From Stutzerimonas stutzeri (GTDB taxonomy: Bacteria > Pseudomonadota > Gammaproteobacteria > Pseudomonadales > Pseudomonadaceae), in the NCBI RefSeq assembly GCF_015291885.1, contig NZ_CP036186.1, positions 2,183,001 to 2,247,000 on the forward strand: a stretch of DNA of 64,000 nt. Direction: 5' to 3'. Position 1 is the first letter of the stretch. Every line of letters starts with the position of its first letter. Under the pieces are notes generated by a model. That model saw only the letters and a list, made by a program, of their open reading frames with translations, did no database searches and was not told where the DNA came from. This document shows positions 46,377 to 54,608 of this stretch, one piece after another. The position numbers were made by a program, and so were the translations under genes.

Positions 46377-48338
46377 ATGAAACAGGGTTTCACTGAATTC
46401 CACGCCAGCGTTGCTGCTCATGACGATCAGCCGGTCAATCCGAGCGGCAACGCATCGCTGGCGCAGACCATCGATCAACGCCGCCGTGGCTTGCTAAAGG
46501 GCGGCCTTGGCCTGGCTGGCATCGCTTTTCTCGGTGGAGGCATGGCAGGGGCACGAGCCGCAGCCCGACAAGATTCGCTGCTCGGCTTCGAAGGTATTCC
46601 CGCCCAGCTCGACCTGCATTTCGACCGTGTGGAGGTAGCGCCCGGCTATAGCGCCCGGGTGTTCTTTTCCTGGGGCGATCCGGTGTTGGCTGATGCGCCG
46701 CAGTGGCAGCCGGACGCCAGTGACGACTGGCAGGCCCAACTCAAGCAGGCCGGTGACAACCATGACGGCATGCATTTCTTTGCCTTTCCCGACGCGCCAG
46801 ACAGCCGCGGACTGCTGGCCATCAACCACGAGTACGTCAATCCGACGCTGCATCCCGAGGGCATCAGCGTGGTCGACGGCCGGCGCCCGCTGGAGCAGGT
46901 GCGCAAGGAGCAGGCGGCCCACGGCCTGAGCGTCATCGAAGTGCGCAAGGATGCGCAGGGTAAATGGCAGCGGGTGATGGATTCGCCGTACAACCGCCGC
47001 ATCTCCGGCCTTACACCAATGGCGGTTGCCGGGCCGCTGGCCGGCCACGCAGCGATGAAAACCAAGGACGACCCGGAAGGAATGACGGTGCTGGGCACGC
47101 TGAACAACTGCTCCAGCGGGTTCACGCCCTGGGGCACCTATCTGGTCTGCGAGGAGAACTGGCACAACTACTTCGTCAACCACGACCCCCAGGACCTCGC
47201 CGCACGCGTCTCGCATAACCGCTACGGTATCGCCGGCAGCGGTATGAGCAAGCTCTACGGTTGGGGCACGGTTGATCCGCGTTTCGATGCCACGCCGCAG
47301 GCGGATCAGCCCCATGGCGGCTTCGTCAACGAGCCGCACCGTTTCGGTTGGGTGGTGGAGGTCGATCCGTTCGATCCGCAGAGCACTCCGATCAAACGCA
47401 CCGCCTTCGGCCGTTATTGCCGCGAGTGCTCGGTGCTGTCGCTGGGTGAGGACGGGCGCATGGCGTTCTACTCAGGCGACGACACCAAGGGCGAGTACGT
47501 CTACAAGTTCGTCCCCAACGGCCGCTTCGTGGCCGGTGCGGATGCTGATAATCGCCGCCTGCTGGACGACGGCACGCTGTATGTCGCGCGTTTCGACGCC
47601 GACGGCAGTGGCCAGTGGCTGGCGTTGGTGCACGGCAAGCACGGTCTGACCACGGAGAACGGCTTCCCCAGCCAGGCAGAGGTGCTGCTCAACGCCCGCG
47701 CCGCCGCCGACCGCGCCGGGGCGACGCCGATGGATCGGCCGGAGTGGGTGGCGGTGCATCCCGACAGCCGCGAGGTCTACGTCACGCTGACCAACAACGA
47801 CGGACGCGGCGCCAAGCAGCCGCTGGACAAGGCCAATCCGCGCCCGAACAACCTGCACGGGCAGATCCTGCGCTGGAATGAAGAGGGCGCAGACCCGACG
47901 GCGACGCGCTTCCAGTGGGAAGTCTTTCTGCTTGCCGGTGAGCAACGCGGCGCACGGGATGCCCAGGGTAATGCGGTTGCCGCAAATCTGATTGGCACCA
48001 TCGATGGCGACCGCTTTTCCTCGCCGGATGGCCTGGCGTTCGACCGTGATGGACGGCTGTGGATCGAAACCGACTTCGACGATGACCAGCCCGCGATGCA
48101 GGCGATGGGCACCAATCAGCTGCTCTGTGCCGATCCGAAAACGCGCGAGGTGCGGCGTTTCCTCGTTGGACCACGAGGTTGCGAGATTACCGGCATCACC
48201 TGGAGCCCGGATTACCGCGCCATGTGGATCAACGTGCAGCACCCCGGGCTGAGCTTCCCGGCCAGCGACGGCCAGTCACGCCCGCGTTCATCCACGATGC
48301 TGATCACCAAGAACGATGGTGGGGTGATCGGCAGCTGA
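46377..48338 (+). CDS. phoX: PhoX-family alkaline phosphatase (DUF839), Tat-exported
   Basis: The 653-residue protein has a twin-arginine signal (QRRRGLLKGGLGLAGIAFLG) at about residues 35-55. A PhoX beta-propeller follows with conserved segments: HDGMHFFAFP, GLLAINHEYVNPTLHPEG, CSSGFTPWGTYLVCEENWHN, YCRECSVLSLGEDGRMAFYS and SSPDGLAFDRDGRLWIETDF. PhoX enzymes are Ca/Fe-dependent phosphatases of the periplasm or cell surface, induced by phosphate starvation. The ATG at 46377 has AAGGA about ten bases upstream; a TTG at 46353 is the alternative. The gene is 30 bases after tonB and probably shares the Pho-controlled transcript. Confidence 0.93.
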   Translation: MKQGFTEFHASVAAHDDQPVNPSGNASLAQTIDQRRRGLLKGGLGLAGIAFLGGGMAGARAAARQDSLLGFEGIPAQLDLHFDRVEVAPGYSARVFFSWGDPVLADAPQWQPDASDDWQAQLKQAGDNHDGMHFFAFPDAPDSRGLLAINHEYVNPTLHPEGISVVDGRRPLEQVRKEQAAHGLSVIEVRKDAQGKWQRVMDSPYNRRISGLTPMAVAGPLAGHAAMKTKDDPEGMTVLGTLNNCSSGFTPWGTYLVCEENWHNYFVNHDPQDLAARVSHNRYGIAGSGMSKLYGWGTVDPRFDATPQADQPHGGFVNEPHRFGWVVEVDPFDPQSTPIKRTAFGRYCRECSVLSLGEDGRMAFYSGDDTKGEYVYKFVPNGRFVAGADADNRRLLDDGTLYVARFDADGSGQWLALVHGKHGLTTENGFPSQAEVLLNARAAADRAGATPMDRPEWVAVHPDSREVYVTLTNNDGRGAKQPLDKANPRPNNLHGQILRWNEEGADPTATRFQWEVFLLAGEQRGARDAQGNAVAANLIGTIDGDRFSSPDGLAFDRDGRLWIETDFDDDQPAMQAMGTNQLLCADPKTREVRRFLVGPRGCEITGITWSPDYRAMWINVQHPGLSFPASDGQSRPRSSTMLITKNDGGVIGS

Positions 48339-48383
48339 CGGTAGCGTCAGCGAATTGGGCCGAGGCAAAGCGACCTCTGCCAT

Positions 48384-48490
48384 CGTGGGCTGGCTCGTGC
48401 ACGACTTGCTGCAGAGCTTGCACATGCGCAGCATGATTTGCTGCGCTGGTTGGCACCCTGTGCTGGTACGGGCGCCTATGCCAGCCCACG
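48384..48490. repeat. Nested inverted-repeat element between phoX and pgpA
   Basis: An 11-base perfect inverted repeat, CGTGGGCTGGC (48384-48394) and GCCAGCCCACG (48480-48490), encloses a perfect 8-base hairpin, GCGCAGCA-TGATT-TGCTGCGC (48426-48446). There is no U-tract. The outer arms share GTGGGCT/AGCCCAC with the repeat family elsewhere in the window. It could be a small palindromic mobile element or a structured RNA. Confidence 0.55.
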
Positions 48491-48540
48491 GGTGCATGGT
48501 GAATCAAGGGCAGCGCCCGTTAGCTGGACGTTGACCGGAA

Positions 48541-49032
48541 CTACGCTCGCTGCCGTAGCGCTAGAGTCCAGCGCAGGACGAGCCAGGCTAACAGCGCGGC
48601 GAGCACGTCATCCAAGACGATACCCAAGCCACCACCAATGGTTTCGACGAATCCAATGGGCGGAGGCTTGGTGATATCGAACAGCCGGTAAAGTAGGAGT
48701 CCAGCGCCTATCGTCCACCCCCTATGAGCTGTTGCCAGACCAACCAAGACGAGTGGGAAGGCGAGATACTCGTCGGCAACGATCTGCGCAGCATCGCCAC
48801 CGCCAAGCCAGTGTGAGGCCCAGTGGCACAGCGGAACACCCACCAATAGCAGCGCGGTGATGATCAGCAGTTGTCTTGCTAAAGGCTGACCCCAAAGCCA
48901 CCACGCTAACGGTATACCCAGCAGTGATCCCAAGGTTCCGGGCATCCAGGGCGATAGTCCCAGCCCGAAACCCGTGGCAATCAATAAAACGACATGCTCC
49001 GTGATCAATTGTCGAACCTCTGTGATGACCAT
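48541..49032 (-). CDS. Phosphatidylglycerophosphatase A family protein
   Basis: The 163-residue membrane protein has the PgpA domain with the conserved N-terminal GFGLGLSPWMPGTLGSLLG, then hydrophobic helices. The acidic motif AAQIVADEYLAFPLVL and the DITKPPPIGFVE-GGGLGIVLDD region complete the active site. PgpA dephosphorylates phosphatidylglycerol phosphate in phosphatidylglycerol synthesis. It stands alone here, apart from thiL with which the main pgpA usually occurs, so it may be a second copy. The start at 49032 (GTG/ATG) has no strong ribosome site. Confidence 0.85.
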   Translation of the reverse strand: MVITEVRQLITEHVVLLIATGFGLGLSPWMPGTLGSLLGIPLAWWLWGQPLARQLLIITALLLVGVPLCHWASHWLGGGDAAQIVADEYLAFPLVLVGLATAHRGWTIGAGLLLYRLFDITKPPPIGFVETIGGGLGIVLDDVLAALLAWLVLRWTLALRQRA

Positions 49033-49246
49033 CTGGCGTAGCTCAAAAAATGCCTCGCAACGTGTGGCATGAAATCAATTCGACCGTTGGGTATCGAACA
49101 TCGCACAAATTGAACGCCGCTTTCTCCTGCTGCTAGCAAATGCGGCCACGAGGCACGTCGGTGCCGGCGTGGCTCGCTGCGCTTACTACGATGCTGCGCC
49201 GGCTCACGAAACATCATGGCGGCGCATTGATTAATAAGGACCCACG

Positions 49247-50971
49247 ATGTTTGCAATCGACAAGCTACTGCTGCTGGCTGCAGTACTGATTCTCTTCGGC
49301 GTGCTATCCAGCAAGTTGTCAGCTCGTCTCGGGCTCCCCGTGCTGGTGTTGTTTCTGATCACCGGCATGCTTGCGGGTGAGAACGGCATTGGCGGGGTCG
49401 TTTTCGATAATGCGGTCGCTGCTCATGCGCTCGGCACCCTGGCCTTGGCGCTTATTCTTTTCGACGGTGGCCTGCAAACGCCCGTCTCATCAATACGGAA
49501 GGTCTGGAAGCCAGCTTCGCTGCTAGCAACCGTCGGGGTACTTGCAACGGCCGCTATCGCAGGGCTGGCAGCGGCATGGATGCTTGAGCTTCCGGTTCTT
49601 GAAGGCATGTTGCTGGGGGCAATCATCGGGTCGACCGATGCTGCAGCGGTGTTTTCGTTATTGCGAAATGCCGGAATTCATATCAACCAGCGACTCAAGT
49701 CGGTCTTGGAGATCGAAAGCGCTTCCAACGACCCCATGGCAATCTTCCTGACGGTGGGCCTATTGGAGGTCCTGGTCAACGGCATGCCCCTTGGCTGGGG
49801 GCTGCTTCAACTGTTCCTGATGCAAATGGGGGTAGGTGCGCTGGTCGGGTTTGGCGTCGGCTGGTCGGTGCTCAGGCTACTGAGCAGGATAAAGCTGGTC
49901 GCGACCGGCTTATATCCGGTGCTCGTCGCGGCCGGCGGACTGCTCGCCTATGGGGTATCCGCAAATCTGGGCGGCAGCGGCTTTCTGGCGATCTTCGTCG
50001 CCGGTGTGATGATCGGAAACCAGAAATTCATTTTTCAACGCAGCACGTTCCTGTTCATGGACGGCCTGGCCTGGCTCAGCCAGATCACCATGTTCGTGGT
50101 CCTAGGTCTGCTCGTCGATCCGGTTTCGCTGCTCGACGTCTGGTTCGAGGGACTGGTGATTGCGCTGGTTCTGGTGTTGCTGGCCAGACCCCTGGCGGTT
50201 GCTCCGCTGCTTGCGCTGTTTGGTTTCAACCTCAGGGAGACGGCGCTCGTTTCCTGGGTGGGTCTGCGCGGTTCGGTGCCAATCATCCTGGCAATCTTCC
50301 CTCTGCTTTTCGGACTGCCAAATGCGCCACTGATCTTCAACGTGGTTTTCTTCGTGGTTTTGCTGTCCGCAACGGTGCAGGGCTCAACGCTCCCGCTCGT
50401 GGCGCGCAAGCTCGGGCTGACTGAGAAACCCCCGGCGGCTCCCGCCGCGACCCTCGAGATCTCATCTCTGCATGATGTCGACGCGGAAATCGTCGAGTAC
50501 AAACTTGGCAACGATGCGAGAGCCTCCGGCCGACTGCTCTCGCAGATGGCGCTGCCCGAAGGCGTAGTCGTGGCGATGATTACGCGCGGATCGGCCGTCA
50601 TACCGCCCCGGGGGTCGACGCAGCTTGAAGCCGGTGATCATCTGTTTGTCGTCCTCAAACCCACCAATCAACCTTTCGTCGACTGCGTTTTCTCTCAGGC
50701 GGTAGAAGCGTCGAGAACCGATCTGCCCAACCTTGAGCTTCGGCTCAAGGGCAGCACCAAGGTCGTAGACGTATGGAATTCCTACGGCATCGACCTGGCA
50801 GCAGAGAAGGAGCTGACCCTGGATGGGTTGATCAAACAGGCCCTCGACGGCACCGCCCGACAAGGGGCCGAACTCGTGGCCGGGGCAGCTCTGTTAATCG
50901 TCCGCGAGCAACTGCAGGGGCGCATTACCACGGTTGGCATTCAGGCGGCCTCGGCTGACCCAGTCAGTTAA
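49247..50971 (+). CDS. cvrA: K+/H+ antiporter, NhaP2/CvrA type
   Basis: This 574-residue CPA1 antiporter has about 12-13 helices. The N-terminal LLLLAAVLILFGVLSSKLSA and LGLPVLVLFLITGMLAGENG begin the domain, and the ion-binding region is GAIIGSTDAAAVFSLLRNAG and ESASNDPMAIFLTVGL. WVGLRGSVPIILAIFPLLFG precedes a cytoplasmic TrkA_C-like region (about 405-490, YKLGNDARASGRLLSQMALP) and a C-terminal CorC_HlyC-like domain. Family members export K+ in exchange for H+. The ATG follows AAGGA. The gene is intact, in contrast to the two K+ uptake loci. Confidence 0.93.
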   Translation: MFAIDKLLLLAAVLILFGVLSSKLSARLGLPVLVLFLITGMLAGENGIGGVVFDNAVAAHALGTLALALILFDGGLQTPVSSIRKVWKPASLLATVGVLATAAIAGLAAAWMLELPVLEGMLLGAIIGSTDAAAVFSLLRNAGIHINQRLKSVLEIESASNDPMAIFLTVGLLEVLVNGMPLGWGLLQLFLMQMGVGALVGFGVGWSVLRLLSRIKLVATGLYPVLVAAGGLLAYGVSANLGGSGFLAIFVAGVMIGNQKFIFQRSTFLFMDGLAWLSQITMFVVLGLLVDPVSLLDVWFEGLVIALVLVLLARPLAVAPLLALFGFNLRETALVSWVGLRGSVPIILAIFPLLFGLPNAPLIFNVVFFVVLLSATVQGSTLPLVARKLGLTEKPPAAPAATLEISSLHDVDAEIVEYKLGNDARASGRLLSQMALPEGVVVAMITRGSAVIPPRGSTQLEAGDHLFVVLKPTNQPFVDCVFSQAVEASRTDLPNLELRLKGSTKVVDVWNSYGIDLAAEKELTLDGLIKQALDGTARQGAELVAGAALLIVREQLQGRITTVGIQAASADPVS

Positions 50972-51023
50972 CGCAGCACCTATTGAATGGGTGAGAAGGA
51001 GAGGGTTTCGTTTGCCGCAAGAC

Positions 51024-51212
51024 CTACGCCTTGCGCTTGCCTTCCTTTGCCTCGACACGAGAATGCCTGATGGTGAGGAGCGTGTTGGGGCTGTTGTAAT
51101 CGGTGGTCCTGGCCGCACGATCTCGCTCTGCCGTGCGAAGGTCCAGCACGGCGCCCGCGCCAACCACGCCAATGCTGAGCACGGCGCAAAGGATCATCAT
51201 GGGAGTATTCAT
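51024..51212 (-). CDS. Possible small exported or membrane peptide (62 aa)
   Basis: The product MNTPMMILCAVLSIGVVGAG has one hydrophobic N-terminal helix and then a charged tail rich in Arg/Lys (RTAERDRAARTTDY, EAKEGKRKA). The ribosome site is weak (GAGAA). I do not recognise a family. Nothing else accounts for this strand between the antiporter and the hybrid kinase, and the composition is protein-like. Confidence 0.4.
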   Translation of the reverse strand: MNTPMMILCAVLSIGVVGAGAVLDLRTAERDRAARTTDYNSPNTLLTIRHSRVEAKEGKRKA

Positions 51213-51370
51213 GTGGTTCTCGTAGGGTAGAAAGTTGGGAACGGCGTGTAGGTTGGGGCGCCGCGCCTGTTTTCAATCCCGCTGCTGCAAGATGGGCTCT
51301 CGAGGTGCCCACCTGCAATGGGCTTGATGTTGAACGGTGCCGCGGATTGCGGGGGATGGTTACGGTGGAT

Positions 51371-51390
51371 AGAGGCCCCGTGAGGCCTCT
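51371..51390 (-). terminator. Hairpin after the hybrid kinase gene
   Basis: AGAGGCC / GGCCTCT pair around a six-base loop, about 35 bases past the kinase stop on the minus strand. The U-tract is absent, so it may be a weak or Rho-assisted terminator. Confidence 0.45.
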
Positions 51391-51424
51391 TCCAACAGCG
51401 ACGGTGGCCGCTGTGCGAGCTTGC

Positions 51425-54415
51425 TCAGGCGCCGCCGGCGCGCAGCTGCTCGATGGCGTCGAAAAGCTCGCTCTGGCTGAATGGTTTGGCCAGCCGTCGC
51501 AGTGGCAGCGCAGGCACAGCGGCTGGCAGCTCGGCATAACCGGACACCAGCAGAATAGGCAGGTGCGGCCGACTTTGCCGTGCCACGGCTGCCAGTTGCG
51601 CGCCATTCATAAGTGGCATCGCGTGGTCGGTGATGAGCATGTCTACCTGAGCAACGCGCAGCAGATCCAGCGCTTCGCTGGCCGAGCGAGCGGTGATGAC
51701 GTGGTGGCCTGCGGCTTCAAGCATGCCGGCGGTGCCGAATAGCACCAGCTCGTCATCATCGACGGCCAGCACCGTTAGCGGTTTTGCGGTGCGCTGAGGG
51801 TCGCTTGATGCGACAGGCTGATCGGCTACGTGCCGGATGGCCTCATCCAGCGCGGGCAACCAGATCTCCGCGGTAGTGCCAGCACCAGGGTTGCTGCGTA
51901 ATACCAGGCGCCCGCCGGATTGCTCGGCCAGCCCGTGCACCATGGACAGCCCGAGGCCCGTGCCTTTGCCAACACCCTTGGTCGTGAAGAACGGTTCGAC
52001 CGCGCGCTTGAGCGTCGTCGCGTCCATGCCCGTGCCGCTGTCGCTGACGGCGAGGCGAACGTATCGGCCGGCCGGTAGCCCATTTTGTTCGGTGGTCAGC
52101 GTCTGCTCTTCAGCGCTGATGAGAATGCGGCCTTCTCCTGCCATGGCATCACGTGCGTTGGCAGCGAGGTTGAGCAGGGCGGTTTCCAACTGATTCGGAT
52201 CGGTCTTTACCCGCGCCAGGTGCTGCGGCAGGTTGACGTCCAGTTGGATGGTCGGACCGAGCGAACTAAGCAGCAGTGCGCGCATGCCCTCGATCAACTG
52301 CTGAAGGTCGATCGGCGTCTTGTTCAGCTCCTGCTTGCGGGCGAACGAGAGCATGCGCGCCGTGAGCGAGGCGCCGCGCTCGGCACCGGCGCGGGCGTTG
52401 TCCACCAGGCGCAGCAGGGCCGGATCGGCCGGCATGCGCCGACGCAACAGCTCCAGGCTGCCGAGCACGGCCATCAGTAGATTATTGAAGTCATGAGCGA
52501 TGCCGCCGGTGAGGTTGCCCAGCGCTTCCATCTTGTGCAGCTGCTGCAGTGTCTGTTCGGCAGCCACTCGTTCGCTGATGTCCAGTGCCTCGGGGACCAG
52601 AGCAACCACGTCGCCGCCGTCGCCCAGCACCGGACGCATGGAGAAGTCGAAGGTGCGCGTGCCGCCCGGCATGTTCAGCGCCATGGTCACATGCTCGGTG
52701 GCGCCAGCAGCGACGCGCTGGGTCATCGCCTTGATTGCCTCCGGCATCCCAGGGGTTGCGGCGAACCATGGCGATTCCCAGAAGGGTATGCCGGCGAGTT
52801 GGTGGAAGCGCGCCTCGATACCCGACAGCGCGGTGGCGTTCACGTAGAGAATCGAACCATCCGGCGCGAGCATCGCCTTGTACAGGTGCGAGGTTTCCAG
52901 CACTGCACGGATATTCGCCTCGCTGCGTGCCAGCGCCGCAGTGCGCTCTGCCACTTTGGCTTCGAGCTGTTCCAGAAAACACTGCTCGCGCTGCCTGACC
53001 GCGGCAGCCGAGCGCACGCGCTCGATATGGGCCCAGGAGCGGTCGGCGACTTCTGTGAGCAAGGCCAGTTCGCAGGTGCTCCAAACACGAGGCGCGCGAT
53101 CGTGAATGGCCATCAGCGCGGTCAGTCGGCCATCTTTGACCAGCGGCATGCAGATGGTCGCGGCGATATCGAGCTGCTGGAAGGCCGCGGCCTCGGCCGG
53201 CGGTAGCTGCGCGCAGTGATCGTCGACGATGAAGGCTTCACCACTACGCAGTTTCTTCACCGCCAGTGAGCCAAAGGCCTCCAGCTGGTAGCGGCCGACG
53301 ATGCTGATGCAGCCGGGTGCGGCCCAGTCGCCGCGGATGGTGAAGCCGTTCTGGTCGGGGTCCATGTCCGCGTAGGCGCAGCTGGATAGGCCTAAGTGCT
53401 CGCCGAGCATGCGTGTGGTGATCGTCAAGATTGCATCGGCATCAACGCTGCGTGCGGTTTCCTTGGCCAAGGCATCCAGAAAGCGCAGGCGCTGTTCGTT
53501 CTCGCGCAGTGCCTGCTCCGCCTCGGCACGCTCGGTGACATCGTAGCCCTCGACGAAGATGCCCCCGACGTTGCCATCGGCATCGGTCACCGGCTGGAAG
53601 ACGAAATCCAGCAGACGCTCTTCCTCCGCTTCACCCTGGATGCGTTGCAGGCCGATACGGATGCTGGAGCCGACGAACGCGGTGCCGCTGCGGTAGACGC
53701 GGTCGAGAATGTCGATGAAGCCCTGACGTTCGACTTCCGGTAGCGCTTCACGTACCGGCTTGCCGATGACGTCCCGCTCGCCAACCACCCGAAGATAGGC
53801 CGGGTTGGCCATTTCGAAGATGTGTTCCGGGCCGCGCAGCATCGCCATGAGGCCCGGTGCCTGTTCGAACATCTGGCGCAGGCGTGTCTGCTGACCTTGC
53901 AGCTCACGCTCGGCCATTACCCGTTCGGTGGTTTCCACGACGAGGGCAATCACACCGGCCGGTTGCGCCTGGTCATCGAATACCGGTGAATAGTCCAGAT
54001 TCATCCAGGCGCGCTCAGGGCGGCCGTTGCGGTAAAGCACCAGCTCCTGATCCTTGTACGACAGAGTGCCGCCGGCCAGGCCGACCTTCATCACGTTGTC
54101 GTTGAAATCGGCGACCTCCGGCCAACCCTCGCGTACCTCCGAACCCAGCAGTTGCGGGTGCCGGCTGCCGGCAAACGCGGAGTAGGCGTCGTTGTAGATC
54201 ATGATGCCGCGCTCGCCCCAGAGCAGCACGATGGGCGTTGGCGAAAGTAGCAGCATGGCGGTGACGGTCTTCAGGCTCGACGGCCATAGAGCCAGAGGCC
54301 CCAGCGCCGTTTGCGACCAGTCGAAGCTGCGAATCAGCGCGCTGAGCTCACCTGCGTCGGGTAGAAAGATGAGGCTCGAGTCGTCAGGCGAGGGATTGGC
54401 TGCCAGTTCCATCAA
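51425..54415 (-). CDS. Hybrid histidine kinase with PAS and GAF domains and a receiver
   Basis: The 996-residue cytoplasmic sensor begins with a PAS-like domain (about 20-165, TVTAMLLLSPTPIVLLWGER, IMIYNDAYSAFAGSRHP). A second PAS follows (180-295, IFEMANPAYLRVVGERDVIG), then a GAF domain (about 310-470, LDALAKETARSVDADAI) and a third PAS (500-615, HLYKAMLAPDGSILYVNATA). HisKA has His 641 in GGIAHDFNNLLMA. The ATPase has NLAANARDAM, DSGTGM and GKGTGLGLSM. The C-terminal receiver has Asp 930 (MLITDHAMPLMNG) and LAKPF. It has the same kinase class as the gene at 28-31 kb. No regulator lies next to it. Two starts (MM) stand in tandem. Confidence 0.92.
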   Translation of the reverse strand: MMELAANPSPDDSSLIFLPDAGELSALIRSFDWSQTALGPLALWPSSLKTVTAMLLLSPTPIVLLWGERGIMIYNDAYSAFAGSRHPQLLGSEVREGWPEVADFNDNVMKVGLAGGTLSYKDQELVLYRNGRPERAWMNLDYSPVFDDQAQPAGVIALVVETTERVMAERELQGQQTRLRQMFEQAPGLMAMLRGPEHIFEMANPAYLRVVGERDVIGKPVREALPEVERQGFIDILDRVYRSGTAFVGSSIRIGLQRIQGEAEEERLLDFVFQPVTDADGNVGGIFVEGYDVTERAEAEQALRENEQRLRFLDALAKETARSVDADAILTITTRMLGEHLGLSSCAYADMDPDQNGFTIRGDWAAPGCISIVGRYQLEAFGSLAVKKLRSGEAFIVDDHCAQLPPAEAAAFQQLDIAATICMPLVKDGRLTALMAIHDRAPRVWSTCELALLTEVADRSWAHIERVRSAAAVRQREQCFLEQLEAKVAERTAALARSEANIRAVLETSHLYKAMLAPDGSILYVNATALSGIEARFHQLAGIPFWESPWFAATPGMPEAIKAMTQRVAAGATEHVTMALNMPGGTRTFDFSMRPVLGDGGDVVALVPEALDISERVAAEQTLQQLHKMEALGNLTGGIAHDFNNLLMAVLGSLELLRRRMPADPALLRLVDNARAGAERGASLTARMLSFARKQELNKTPIDLQQLIEGMRALLLSSLGPTIQLDVNLPQHLARVKTDPNQLETALLNLAANARDAMAGEGRILISAEEQTLTTEQNGLPAGRYVRLAVSDSGTGMDATTLKRAVEPFFTTKGVGKGTGLGLSMVHGLAEQSGGRLVLRSNPGAGTTAEIWLPALDEAIRHVADQPVASSDPQRTAKPLTVLAVDDDELVLFGTAGMLEAAGHHVITARSASEALDLLRVAQVDMLITDHAMPLMNGAQLAAVARQSRPHLPILLVSGYAELPAAVPALPLRRLAKPFSQSELFDAIEQLRAGGA

Positions 54416-54582
54416 TGCGATCCGTAACGGGTTGGACGAAGTGACACGTTGGAGTAAGTCGAAACAGGGGCTGCTTCAGCTCGGACAGCCTTTTGCGCTG
54501 GAAGTCTTGCCGCTTCAACGCCTGGCATTGATTTGCTGTTGTTGGTCGCTGCGGCGGCGAGAATACAGGGGAAAACCCGTAC

Positions 54583-54597
54583 CATATCAATGATATG
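54583..54597. promoter_or_regulatory. CATATC-AAT-GATATG palindrome before the helicase gene
   Basis: A perfect six-base inverted repeat with a three-base centre lies 11 bases before the helicase GTG, in the spacer shared with the divergent hybrid kinase. It is a candidate operator for an unknown dimeric regulator. Confidence 0.4.
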
Positions 54598-54608
54598 TAA
54601 GGGTTACG

